A DNA stretch of 64,000 nucleotides from Acheta domesticus (taxonomy: Eukaryota > Arthropoda > Insecta > Orthoptera > Gryllidae). The position numbers and the translations under genes were made by a program. How positions within the stretch are numbered: position 1 is the first letter of the stretch; each line of letters begins with the position of its first letter. Positions 11,206 through 22,361 of the stretch are shown piece after piece. The stretch spans positions 220,327,584-220,391,583 of the forward strand of contig JAHLJT010000631.1 of assembly GCA_031308135.1 (NCBI GenBank), in the 5' to 3' direction. The notes below the pieces were generated by a model. The model did no database searches. It saw only the letters and a program-made list of their open reading frames with translations, and was not told the DNA's origin.

Positions 11206-13093
11206 TTGATGGTTTTAGATCTTTTCCACGGCCAGCTTTACCGGATTCGTACGTATTCACAATAGGTCACTCTGTTTGCTAAGAGCGTGATGGCCTTAGT
11301 GGAAGTGGTACTAGACGAGTCCGAAACCTTAACTGCACAGAGAGCCGTGGAAATGGATAGTTGCAGAAGGCAAACAAGAAGAACAGGATATCTAAGGTCC
11401 CTAGGACCCCGCAGGTATGCATCCATCAACGCTTATAACATTAAGATCCTTATGAGAACGAAGAAAACCTCTGGCTGAACATTCACAGAACTAACCACAA
11501 TATTGAATTCAATGTGTTCTTTGGATGAATGAAGAAAGAGGGTCAAAATGAATAGTAAACTGCCCTTCCTCTGAGAGATCATCAATGGAAATAAAATTGA
11601 ACATTATTTACAAAAAGATAAAGATTTGAAGATTAGAGTGGTATTTTAAAGTCAAAATTGTGAATTTACCTCAAGAGATCCGTTCTTGTACAGGAAAGCT
11701 TCTGTCGTCCACAGGACGCTCGTGATATCCCGCCCGCAGGGCTGCCTCTTGTAGAGAACCGCAGCATTCAGCGCTAGAGCCGACAGCTTCGCGGCTTTTC
11801 TACTCGGAGCAACGAGGACTATAGCGTCCATCCACCAGTGCTTTTTCTCCTGCAACAACGAAGACTTTTCCTTTCGTAATATATTTTTGCGTACAAAAAT
11901 TCGTTTGGCTGCAATCGTAACAGTCCTAAAATCGGCTGAGTTTTATGGGAGTTTTTAGGTCGTAATGGTTGAGGAATCAGTTAGTCAATTACCCGGTATA
12001 CATGGGGTTTTTGAGAACGCACCTATTGTGTGCTATTTCATACGATCTACTAGTACAATTCCGGCATCCACTTGAAATTGATCAAAGGCCTCTGAAAGGA
12101 ACGATCAGAATAGCCAACTGCAGGAATTCTCATTCAGGTATCAGCGTCGTCCGATCTAGCAACTCAAGTCCGATCCAACTCGCGAATGTCAAATACTACT
12201 CTCTGTCCAGACTTACAATCTTACATAGTTAACTACATACTTTTTCGTGCTTAGTAACGGTTACGTCAAATTATTAGACCACAATTTATGTCCATATCAC
12301 AATCATATTTTGTAAAACACATTACAAATTGTAGAATATTTGTGCGAAAAATAATTATTTTTAAGAAAATATCAACACAAATTGGACAATTTAATGCATA
12401 TTTTAGCCCTTTTAACCATATGGCAATAATATGACCCAGCTGCGGTGGCAGTGGAGGGTTCACCCACGGCCGACTTTACAACAGGCCGCAATATGCCCAC
12501 CCAAATGGCAATATAGCGCCGGGGGCCCAGTGCAGACGCGAGCGTGAAACAAGAATGAGAGAGTACTGCTGAGTGAGAATAGCGTGTCTTCATTTCTGTT
12601 CTGTACTGTGTCAATTTTGGTGTTCACGTATTTGTAGCTGAAAATAATGCAAGGTGGGTTATTAACATTGTGTTAGTGTATTTATTTTAAAGGTATTAAT
12701 TTGGTGGATAAAACGTTTCCGTAGCGTTTCAAGTGTAGTCAACACTCTCTAGAACATTTCAAGATGACGATGGTAAAATGTATTATAATAAAGACGAAGG
12801 TTTTTGAACGCACGAAGGTTTTTGATGCATTTTTAATATGGTTTACTGGATGGTTTTTATCTGTGGTATTTAAATGTTTTGACTATTTCCTTCAACTCGG
12901 CAGCAGGAACGTGAAAAATCCTCACGTCAGTAGGAACGTTGGGTCTAACAGATCCACTATTTATTATACGCTATTTAAAGCATTAATTAACTACATAAAT
13001 GTTATTTTATGAAGTAAAAGGTGCAAATAGTTCATAGGTCCAATACAAAGCACAAAAGTATTTTTTAAAAGTGTCAGATTAGTGAACAAATTA
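11206..13093. other. Intronic/intergenic, only the exon at 11670-11849 is supported
   Basis: Apart from receptor gene 2 exon 2, short open stretches (11238-11478 both strands; 11969-12232) show no recognisable family or splice context. A GC-rich block at 12430-12545 has GGCAATA words in direct repeat. Confidence 0.5.
11670..11849 (-). CDS. Methuselah-like gene 2, second ectodomain exon
   Basis: 180-bp exon (60 codons) in phase 0 on both sides, with acceptor cgttgttgcag and donor GAG/GTAAAT. It begins [16 protein letters not shown], contains one cysteine (RQPCGRD) and ends [10 protein letters not shown], a glycosylation-type segment that corresponds to LFPNGTLV of gene 1. Composition and clean splice sites set it apart from the surrounding repeats. 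Its assignment to exon 1 is by phase, strand and family pattern. Confidence 0.62.
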
Positions 13094-15317
13094 GTGGTGA
13101 TACAGAATGGCACAGACTTTCCCGTATTAGTTTTGTATTTCCTTGGGTCTGGGCTAGCAATTCGCAGTTGTTACACAGGCATCCCAGCTGCCATCCATCG
13201 CCACACAAAGTACACTTTTATGATTTTCTTAATTTTTCCGTTTCTTAAAGTAAAACGGAAATATTAATTTTCGAATATTAAAGAACAGTAAAACTTCGTC
13301 TTAAATGGCAATTTTCTTTCAAAAATTTCGGACCGTTTCTAAGAAAATGGTGTCTACGTGCTACAAAAATGCGAGACTTGAAGCTTTTTTCCACAGAAAA
13401 TTTTTGAGTTTTCGAAAAACTTGATTTGAAGTCATTTGAAGCACATTCACTCACAAATACAAGTATTTACCAATGGCTAGTAATAAGCATATTAAAAAGT
13501 GGGAGATCTTAAAAAAAAACCTTTATATATTTTTCGCAATAAGAAAGAAACACCCCAAATTGAACTTAACGCCATACTAAAGAGTGCAATAAGCACTCTT
13601 ATTAAAGAGTGCAATTAGCTATACAATTGAAAAGTTTGAAGAAAAATTTGGAGTAATTTATGAGAATAGCGTTTAAACGTTTCTGAAAATGCGGAATTTT
13701 CAGCCAGTTTTTACAGAAAACCATTGAGTTCTCGAGAAACTGTACTTAACATTATTTAAAGCACATGTACTCATAAATATAATAATGTGAACAAATTGCC
13801 GTTAATGTAAATATTACCGACAAGAGAGACAAGCCAAAAAAAATATTTTTTTGTAATTTTTGAAAAAACAAAGAATAGAGCAATATCGCGTTTATTTCAT
13901 TTCATAGAGTACATTAGGCACTATCCTTACCAATGGTTACAAAAATTGAGCCGTTTTTGAGAAAATCTTGTTTTTGTAATTTTTTTAAAATTGCACATAT
14001 TGCACGCAATATTGAACCAAAAATATTAAATTTTTAACAAAATTTACCTGACAATGAAAAAAATCACTTCTGGAAACAAATTTTATTTCAAAGAAATGTA
14101 TCGTCAACTTTTTAGCAGAAGGGAGACGCCGAAATTAATCAAACTTTTGAAATTTTCGAACATTCACACCTAACCGTGAAAATCGGGCGTATGCCACCTT
14201 AACCCTCCTAATACCGCAGATTTTTTGTTACACTGAGTACCACTGGGGTCACTAGAGGCTCCAGTTCTTTTCGGAAAGACTCCAGACCTTTAAAAGAAGC
14301 TAGCACAAAGGTTTCATTGATGTTGGTTCAGTATATTCAGAGATCGCGCTGTAAGCCAGCGTACTTTTTTCATTATATATTAGTATAAGTATTGTAATGG
14401 GAAGGTCGGCTGCGCCAATAGTGAAAAACTAGGCGGGGGAGAGACACGTGATCTCGCGATCGAAGGAGGTAGATGCGTGGGTGAGATTCGGCCATTCCCA
14501 TGGGAGAGACGCGAGCGACCAGTCAATTCCGATGGGAGAGACGCGAGCGACCAGTCTTTCCGATGGGAGAGAGGCCAGCGTCTAGTCCTGCATTCATCAA
14601 GGGACCGTGATGAGGTTCATGGGGAACGTGCGGGTACGTTCGATGCCGCTGCACCAATAGAGGCCACGCCATTGCCGCGAGACGCCAGACCGCCGCCGGC
14701 AACGCATCGCCGCCACTTCGCCACCCGCTCATGTGTCACCTGAAGGGAGAGCCTGAACGCTGTACGAATGTGGGAGTCGCACGGACGAAGGAGTGCCCGG
14801 ACTTGGCTTGAGAGCCAGCCGCCGATAAAGGACGCGGTCGTTGTCGCCGCATCAGGACGGCGCAACCTCGCCGCCGCCGCCATCGCCGCAGCAGCCCGTC
14901 GCCAGCCGCTCGTCCGGCCCGGTGAACGGGGAACACCAGCCGCGCGCCAGCCACCGCGCTCCGTCTGCATAGCCGCTGTTTTCCGCCGTCCCGACTCACG
15001 GACCGATGCCGCGCCTGGAGAGGCGGAACGCCCGGGCAATGTCCCAGAATGGTCGACCTCTTAGTTGTAAGTTAGGTTAAGACATTGTAACTATTGTAGG
15101 AGGCTTCATCTCTTAATCATTTGCTTTAATTAAATTCAGTAATTAAGAACGAGTATTTCAATGCCTAATGCATGAAAATGCCCAGTCACGCATGCGTCCT
15201 GCCCAACTTTCAGCCGGGCGTACGAGGCAACATGTCGCTGACTGAAATCTAAAGGTGAGTCGAGCCACACCTGAGATCCATCCCGCCGAGCTCGATGAGA
15301 GAGTGTGCGGGGTGTTA

Positions 15318-15385
<68 letters not shown>

Positions 15386-15457
15386 CTATACACACTACTA
15401 TACACATGTATATATATACATATATATACATACACATACAGTGTATATATACATACC

Positions 15458-15498
<41 letters not shown>

Positions 15499-18400
15499 CA
15501 GTGTATATTTATACAGGGTGTTACAGTGTGTGTGTCACTCCCGCACACTCATCTCATTATATACTGATGAAAATTTGCATTTCTTCAACCACTAAGAGTT
15601 TCAAATATTTGTCTCGAAGAAATTATTCTTACTTCGTAATTACTGATTCGTTTACAATTCGTTTACGTTCGTTTATATGTATTCGTCTTGAATACATATA
15701 CTATAAAATTAAAATCGTCTAATTTCATCAGCAAATGTCTGTACCGCCTCTTTAGAGATAGTTGAATCAATACATTAATAAATAGAAATCATGAAGTGTA
15801 AGTAGAAATATTCAATGAATATTTAAAACGTTAACGCTTTGGTGTACTACTAAGTTAATGTACCTAGAGCCTAGATTTTTCCTGTTGGAAATTACTGAAT
15901 ATCATACGCTTCGCGTCATTCAAGTATTACATAACATTCGCAACCATTCTTGCGGAAAAATGGCAAAGTTGACAGACATACATTTCCAGAGAAAAGGCAA
16001 AAAAATATGCCGGAGGCAAGTACAACATATACAATGTAATTATTTAGTTTTCAGAAAGAAATAATATTAATCTTTATCATGAGAGAAGGGTGAATGCTGT
16101 CTTTCTAGTAACAGCTCAGCCAACATTGTGAAAATTCTGAAACACACGAAAAAAACATTTTGAGACGTCAATACCGTCTCCTGTATTATTTCAGTAGTAT
16201 ACCTTTCCGTTACGGGTCTCACACGCAATCGATGTTTATAAATGAGGTATCCAAAGAAACAGAATTTTACTGAGACGTGACGAATTGCACTTTGACTTTA
16301 AAAATATGAAGGATTTGTTTAAAAAAACGCGTCTAAATATTCATGTCAAATGCAACCTGCATCACTTGCCAAAGTTTTCGTCAAATAACTCGTAAACAAA
16401 GCGTTCTAGCGCCTTACAAACTAAAATTTTGAGTCCACAGGCCTCAACGTTTCTCACACCATAATCTACAAGATGAGATATTCCTCGACATTCAATTAAA
16501 TTTTCGGTTCCGCGCTTCACTTTTATCAAGGCCACCTCAATATTTCAGCCCTTGATGCTGGTAACCATTTTTGTGCCGACACGCTTAGAAGGCTTAAAGT
16601 CCTCAATCTTATACTTTGTATACACTGTGGTTTATGCAAATGAACCTCGTCAGACTGCGCAATCATTAATTTAAGATTTGCTCTCCAGTAACAACTACAA
16701 GTACTGTTAGAGTTGCTTGATATATATGAAGATTATGCGTGTAGTCAAACAATTGAATTAAGGTTTTGCCGTGGTCTCTAAGTGCTGTGTACTTAATTGT
16801 GGAGTGATGTGGATATACAGCAAAGAGTGATCACTATGTGATGACTGTACGAATATTTTCGTTATCATTCGATGAAATTTTCAAGTCAATGGGTTGAGAC
16901 AAGTAGCTTTCTCAAAAGTAACTAGTGGTGCTACAGAATGGCACAGACTTTCCCGTATTAGTTTTCTATTTCCTTGGGTCCTCGCTAGCAACTCTGAATT
17001 GCCACAAACTCTTTCTTTCCAACTGTCATCTATAACCGCCAAATGTACTTTTTTTGGTCATTTTCTTAATTTTTCGGTTTCCTATTGGTAGAACGGAAAC
17101 ATTAATTTTAAAATATTAAAGAACACAAAAACCTAGTCATAAATAGCAATTTTTTTCAAAATTATGTGCCGTTTAAGAGAAAATGGCGTTTTAGCGCTAC
17201 TAAAATTGCGAAATTTGAAGCTCATTTTCACAGAAAAGTTTTGAGTTTTCAGAATACTTTATTTGAAGTTATTTGAAGCACTTACACTCACAAATATAAT
17301 AATCTTTACAAATTGCGGATAATGTGCATATTAAAGATGTGAGAGATCTTTAAAAAAAATTACAATTATGTAATTTTTGAAAAAACAAAAAAAACTCAAA
17401 ATAAACTTTACGCTATAGCTAAAGAGTGTAATTAGCACTATCCGTTACAAAAGTTTCAAGAAAAAAATTGCAGCCATATACGAGAAAATGGCGTTTGAGC
17501 ATTTCTGAAAATGCCGAAATTTGAGCTACTTTTTACAGAAAACGGGGTGTGTTTTCGAGAAACATTACTTGACATTATTTAAAGCATATATACTCGTAAA
17601 TATAATAATGTGAAAAAATCGCCGATAATGTAAATATTAACGACGTGAGAGACCAACCGATAGACCAAAATGGCTTTTATGTCATCTGATAGAGTACATT
17701 TACCACTATCCCTACCAAAAGTTTAAAGAAAAAATTTGGAGCCGTTTTTGAGAAAATCTTGTTTTTGTAATTTTTTAAAAGTGCACATAGTGCAGGCACT
17801 ATTGCACGAAAACAACTAAAATTTTGAAAAACATTTACATGACCTTTATTAAAGAACTCAATATGCATCACACATTTTAATTGAAGAAAAAATCTCTATC
17901 TTCAATTTTGCAGTTGGAGAGACGCCGAAAAAAATTCAAACTTTCACAATTTTCGAAAATTTAGAGCAGTACGTGAAAATCGGACCTATGCCATGTTAAA
18001 AAGTGTATTTTCCTCTATTCATACAAGAAATTTAAAGAAAAAATTGGAGCCGTTTTTGAGAAAATGTTGAAAATCCCCGGGGGGCTTCATATAAAGTACC
18101 CACAAATTTTGAAGAATCTTTTTCAAAATCACAAAGATTTGACTAGAATCAGATCGACCGGGGAATATCCATTTTGGAAGAAATCGTAGGTATGGTTTAG
18201 GCGCTAGCAGTGTTCACAGACGGACAGACAGACGGACGGACGGACGGACAGACGGACAGACGGACGTTTTCCTTTCAATTGGGTTTTCGGTATCAAGGAC
18301 CTAGAAAACAGGGTTTCTGGCTACACCACGTGTTAGGGGATTTTTTTTCTTAATTTAGCAACAGGTTTTATCCACTTATTCGTTTTCACGGCCCGGCAAT

Positions 18401-21350
18401 TAATTTTTTTCCGCCGAAAATTGGCCATTTTTTTCGCGCAGCATTACATAACTTTCCCTATACTACGTATATCACTCCGTGTATACGTACGTATACAGGA
18501 AAGTAAAAAGCTAATATTTTTGTGACTATCACGAAAAGCTAAAAACTAACTGACAAAGAATATTGAATAATTATTCAAATGGTGCCTTTAAGGAAGTGTT
18601 GTGAATAGTTCCAAGAAAATTGTCCATGATATTAAATAAATATTTATTGAAAATTTCTTTTAAACATCAATTGCATTATTTTTTTTATTTGTTATTGTAT
18701 TAGTACATTGCAAGTTACCTTTATAGATTTTGAAACAAATAAACACGTTTCTTAAACTACTTTCCCTCTTAGAATGGAAATAGAAGGATAGGGATGAGTG
18801 TGGGGTCTAACATGCGAGAGTTCTCGCACGGGTACGCGGAGGTAGTGAGGAAAACTTGTAGGGTAGGGGGTAACGAAATTAAAATAGCTTCAAATAAATG
18901 GAAAAGAAAAATGAAAACGCGCTAGTTTATGATACTACGTGAATTATTTTTTTAAAAAACAACTAAATTTAAAATTATAGAAAAAATTGCGCGTCACCCA
19001 ACAACTGCCAAGGTTCGCAGTTCAAACGCACGATTTAAATGTTGGCGGTATCTGGAAGTACGTACATCAACGCCCAGCAGCAAAATCATATTGTAAATTA
19101 TACACCGTTTGATATTAAACTTAAGGTGTGAGTTCGTTAAGATATTCAATACGCAAACATCGTTTGAGCAACATTACCATGTACCGAAGTGAAGTCTAAG
19201 CCTATTAAATTGTTTCTAATGGTAACAAATGGTAATTAGTACTCAAAGGTGAAATATTTGATTATTTTTTTGGATTGGAATTGCTTTTCTTAAGGTACGT
19301 AAGAAAGCAGAAAAGAATTCAATACTTTTTAGTATAGAAATAATTTTTCAATTTTCGCACCCCAGCCAGCAAGCTAGCACTCTAACTCTCCAAAACCCCC
19401 TCTGTTCCTCAAAACAAATCAAGGAAAGTTAAATAATATTGCAAAGAATAGGGTTGTACTTGCCCGAGTAAAATTCTCTTCTATTATTTTTGTGACTATC
19501 AAGGAAAGCGAAAAGCTAACTCTTAAGGAAGATTGAATAATTTCTTCAATTGTCTTTAAAGAAGTATGACTAGTTCCAAGAACATCTCTGTATAATGCTG
19601 AAGAAACTTTTATTGAAAATTTGTTTCCAACATGAATTGCATTGTTATTTTTATTTGATATTGTGTAAGAACTTTAGAAGTTCCTTTCCTTCTTAATGGA
19701 AAGAGTAGACAAATGGATAGGGGAGAGTGGGGTTTAACATGCGAGAGTTCTCGCACGGGTACGCTAGTACATTAAACTAGTAATGAAAATGGAAGTGTTT
19801 TCACACGTGTCAAATTTATTGATTTTTGTTGATTTATTGTGTACGAATCATTAAATTGTCGGTTGTAAATATTACTTACATGATCAGAAATCTTTAAAAA
19901 AGTGTGTTACCACTGTAAAGAGTTTTGTAAATGTTTAACAACTAAATTTCACAAAAAATAGAATTTTGTTTACATCTCTTTCAATTGCTTTTAACAAAAT
20001 TTCTGTCTATTGACCTTTTATAAATTTACCTAAGTATTATGTACATATTTGAGTTTAATGTTGGGTTATTCCGACTTTCGCCAGCTCGCAGCGTTCACCG
20101 TTCTGGGTATTATTATTTCCTCGAATACTATATGCGTATGCTGCGTACGTAATGCTGCAGCAAAACACGGATGTTCTTCCGGGAAAAAAACTCGTATTGT
20201 AAATCCCCGATACCGTAAACGTTTATAATTCTTGTTCCTTTAAGTAGAAATTACCCATTCAATCGTTAGTACCCACATTTTAAGATTCCTGTTTTTTATG
20301 AGTCCTTAATTCCAAAAAAATTGGATTACGGTAAAATATGTGTCTGTATGTTCGTCCGTCTGTCTGTCAGACCGACTGCCCGTGTATCCGCCTGCTTGTC
20401 GGCCCGCGCGCCCGCCTGGCGGCCCGTCCGTCTGTCTATCGGTTTGCTCACATGCCAATCTATCTACCTATCGATCTGCCCGCCCGTCTATCTACCTGAC
20501 TGTTTATGAGTTTGTCTGTCTGCCCCTCCGTCCACATGTCTGTCCGTCCGTCCGACCGTCCGTCCGTCTGTCTGCCTGCACATCCGTCTGTCTACCTGCC
20601 TGCCTTCCCGTCTGCCCGCCAGACCGCCTCTATCGGCCTCTCTGCTTGCCTGCTCGAGTATCTGTCTGCTCGTCCGTCTGTCCGTCTTTGTATTCAGACT
20701 GACTGCCCACCCGTCTGCCTATCTGCCTGTCCGCCCGTCTGTCTGCCTATCTGCCTGCCCAACCCTCTATCTGTCTACCCGCCCGCCCCATTCCCTACTG
20801 CCCGCCCGTCTTTTAGTCCGTTTGTTAGTTCTCTGTCCGTCTGTTAGTCTGTTTATCTGTCCGTCCGTCTGCCTCTCTGTGAGCCTGCTTGCCTGCCTGC
20901 CTTCCTGCCTGTCTGCCGTCTCTCTATCTGGCCTCCTGCAAGCCTACCCGGAAAGAAACGCGGGAGCACCTCACAGAAAACATAGCATGCACCCGAGGGG
21001 TTATTACAAAAGCATAACACTCATAATAAATTAGCGCTTTCGAATATTAGGCTTTTCGATCCTTAGTTCGTTTCCTTATGTCGATATAACGTGCATTCTA
21101 CGAAAAATATATAATTCACCTGGAAGCTGGTTATGTTGAAGTGTTGACGGGCGGCGTTCCCCAGGGGCACGCATGCGCTCAAGTTGTCGTTGAGGAGTTG
21201 GTCCAGGGCGCAGCACTTGTGGAGCTCGAACGGCGCGGAGGGCGGGCGGGGAGTAACTGCAGCGCCGGCGGAAGGGGACGTGGTCAGCAAAACCACTTGC
21301 GCCAGCGCAGCGCACAACAGCGCCCACAAAGCGACTCGCAAGGCCCCCAT
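11670..21350 (-). CDS. Methuselah-like receptor, gene 2 (5' part: two ectodomain exons)
   Basis: The first two coding exons, 21120-21350 and 11670-11849, of a second receptor. It lies about 14 kb downstream of the stop of gene 1 and points the same way. Exon 1 carries a signal peptide and a KCC cysteine motif. Exon 2 carries an LYKNGSLE motif corresponding to the F-x-NGT segment of the family. Both exons join in phase 0. No membrane exon was found in the remaining 11.6 kb, so the rest should lie beyond the left edge. The intron between the exons is about 9.3 kb and is full of repeats, including a GC-rich block at 14.4-15.1 kb. The family assignment rests on the cysteine motif, the secreted start and the neighbouring gene 1; it is less certain than for gene 1. 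Confidence 0.66.
13094..14205 (+). repeat. Long partial copy of the 1.6-kb repeat family, 3' truncated
   Basis: Begins with the family start GTGGTGATACAGAATGGCAC and CTTTCCCGTATTAG, runs through three internal modules, and ends near CGGGCGTATGCCACCTTAA. The GGAC tract and palindromic end are missing. It lies in the intron of receptor gene 2. Confidence 0.75.
14395..15065 (+). other. GC-rich island, possible LTR or element leader
   Basis: About 670 bp of strongly GC-rich, CpG-rich sequence in an otherwise AT-rich region, with a near-exact tandem repeat of GATGGGAGAGACGCGAGCGA (about 14500-14580) and a run of CGCCGC units. It is followed by an AT-rich, polyadenylation-like stretch (TTAATTAAATTCAGTAATTA near 15130). 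Several overlapping frames stay open simply because of base composition. The GC-rich body with an A/T-rich end resembles an LTR, but no second copy, primer site or clean TG...CA border was found. A CpG island of an unseen gene is the alternative. Confidence 0.35.
15292..15560. repeat. TG/TA microsatellite inside an imperfect inverted repeat
   Basis: A (TG)n run at about 15319-15353 is followed by several (TA)n runs to about 15495 and a second short TG run. The flanks are inverted copies: gatgagagagtgtgcgggg on the left and cccgcacactcatctcat on the right, and GGTGTTACAGTGTGTGTG occurs at both inner borders. The YIYIYI-type frames here are repeat artefacts. Confidence 0.8.
15561..16922. other. 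No gene seen
   Basis: AT-rich intronic sequence of receptor gene 2, with no repeat family recognised. Confidence 0.5.
16923..18515 (+). repeat. Best-preserved copy of an AT-rich, non-coding ~1.6-kb repeat family
   Basis: It begins TAGTGGTGCTACAGAATGG, CACAGACTTTCCCGTATTAG and ends with a palindromic ...GTATACGTACGTATACAGG then AAAGTAAAAAG. Four degenerate modules are marked by AGAAAAT at about 17177, 17483, 17751 and 18058 (spacing about 306, 268 and 307). Then come a GGACGGACAGAC tract (18222-18265), a TTTCGGTATCAAGGACC block and GCGCAGCATTACATAACTTT. The sequence ACTTTCCCGTAT near the start recurs inverted at the end in the copy at 54374, giving short internal inverted repeats. No transposase-like frame was seen. 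Class is unknown; a non-autonomous DNA element or Helitron-like unit are options. Confidence 0.75.
18517..18841 (+). repeat. Direct repeat, copy 1 of 2
   Basis: Similar over about 300 bp to 19488-19765: both start TTTTTGTGACTATCA, pass through an ATTGAATAAT and an AGTTCCAAGAA block, and end in the conserved hairpin-forming TAACATGCGAGAGTTCTCGC and ACGGGTACGC. The intervening ~650 bp is not obviously repeated. Confidence 0.7.
19488..19765 (+). repeat. Direct repeat, copy 2 of 2
   Basis: Partner of 18517-18841, about 970 bp downstream in the same orientation. The terminal GCGAGAGTTCTCGC palindrome followed by ACGGGTACGC is identical in both, while the body has diverged with indels. Confidence 0.7.
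20339..20935 (+). repeat. Degenerate tetranucleotide array (GTCY/TGCC type)
   Basis: About 600 bp built from CTGT, CCGT, CTGC and CCGC tetramers on a strict 4-base register. It generates open frames rich in Cys, Val, Pro, Ser and Leu in all three forward frames, which are artefacts. The purine strand matches the GGAC/AGAC tracts of the 1.6-kb repeat family, so it may be an expansion from such a tract. Confidence 0.85.
21120..21350 (-). CDS. Methuselah-like gene 2, first exon with signal peptide
   Basis: 77 codons from an ATG at 21350 to a CAG/GTGAAT donor. The N-terminus [20 protein letters not shown] is a clear hydrophobic signal peptide, with probable cleavage after SPSAGA. The open frame continues upstream to another ATG, but that would bury the signal sequence, so the internal Met was chosen. 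The mature part contains [20 protein letters not shown], a K-C-C...C spacing as in Methuselah ectodomains, and an NIT glycosylation site. The exon is GC-rich in an AT-rich setting. Confidence 0.7.
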
Positions 21351-21596
21351 CGTCTCTCGCACTGCGCCTCCCAGACACTCCACTCGCTCGGCGCCGCGCT
21401 CCACGAAAAAATTACCGATGTAACGCAACGTGACCGCAACGTCCGGATCGCAGTACGCACACCGAGAGACATGTTCCTGTATTGCAACATTCCTAGATTA
21501 TCACAAGGCAACCGAAGTTTCAGAAGGTTTTATAAGTTTGTTTTTTTATATTTATTAGTTCAAAGTTTAAAAGATAGATTAAAAGAATATGAAACT

Positions 21597-22360
21597 AGTG
21601 GTGCTATAGAATGACACAGACTTACCCTATTAGTTTTCAATTTCCTTGGGTCTGGGCTACCTATTCGAAATTGTCACATACTCGTGCGAACTGCCATCTA
21701 TCGCCACCCAAAGTACTTTTTTAAAAATATTTTCTGAATTTTTCGATGTCCTTATGGTAGAACAGAAAAATTAATTTTAGAATTATAAAGAACAGTAAAA
21801 TCTTGTTGTAAATGGCAATTTTCTTCAACAAATTTGAGTAATTTTTAAGAAAACAGCGATTAAGCGCTACTAAAACTGCGAAATTTGAAGTTATTTTTCA
21901 GAGAAGAATTTTGAGTTTTCAAAACACTTCATTTGAAGTCATTTGAAACACATTCACTTCCAAATACAATACTGTTTACAAGTTGCTGGTAATGTACATA
22001 TTAAAGGTGTGAGAGATCTTTCAACAAAATTTCATTTCTGTATTTTTTTCAAAAACAAAAAATACTGCAAATTGAACTTTACAACATATTAAAAAGTGCA
22101 ATTAGCACTATCCGTTCCAAAAGTTTGAAGAAAAAATTCGGAACCATTTATGACAAATTGGCGTGTGAGGCTTTCTGAAAACAAATATAATAATGTTCAC
22201 AAGTTGCTCGTAATGTGCATATTAAACATGTGAGTGAGTGATCTTTAAAAAAATTACATTTGGGTAATTTTGAAAACACAAAAAGAAATTCTAAAAATAA
22301 GCTTTACGTCATATTAAAGAGTACAATTAATACTATCCTTTTCAAAAGTTTGAAGAAAAC
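21597..22360 (+). repeat. 1.6-kb repeat family, partial copy
   Basis: Starts with GTGGTGCTATAGAATGACAC and CCTATTAGTTTTC; covers about two internal modules with a deletion near 22180, and is cut off at 22360 by the start of another copy. Confidence 0.75.
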
Positions 22361-22361
22361 A

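Noticed and set aside
11238..11478. 63-residue frames on both strands
   Set aside because: No family, no splice or start context; both strands equally open.
14477..15064. Overlapping Arg/Ala-rich frames on both strands in the GC-rich island
   Set aside because: Open by base composition; no conserved motif, no splice context.
15136..15722. Several open frames of 77-155 residues made of Tyr-Ile or Thr-His repeats
   Set aside because: They are translations of TG/TA microsatellites and disagree between frames.
20321..21034. Forward open frames rich in Cys, Val, Pro and Ser in all three frames
   Set aside because: Produced by the tetranucleotide array; a 4-base period keeps all frames open.
21141..21614. 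Plus-strand frames opposite the signal-peptide exon
   Set aside because: GC-rich shadow of the minus-strand exon, which has signal peptide and donor site.
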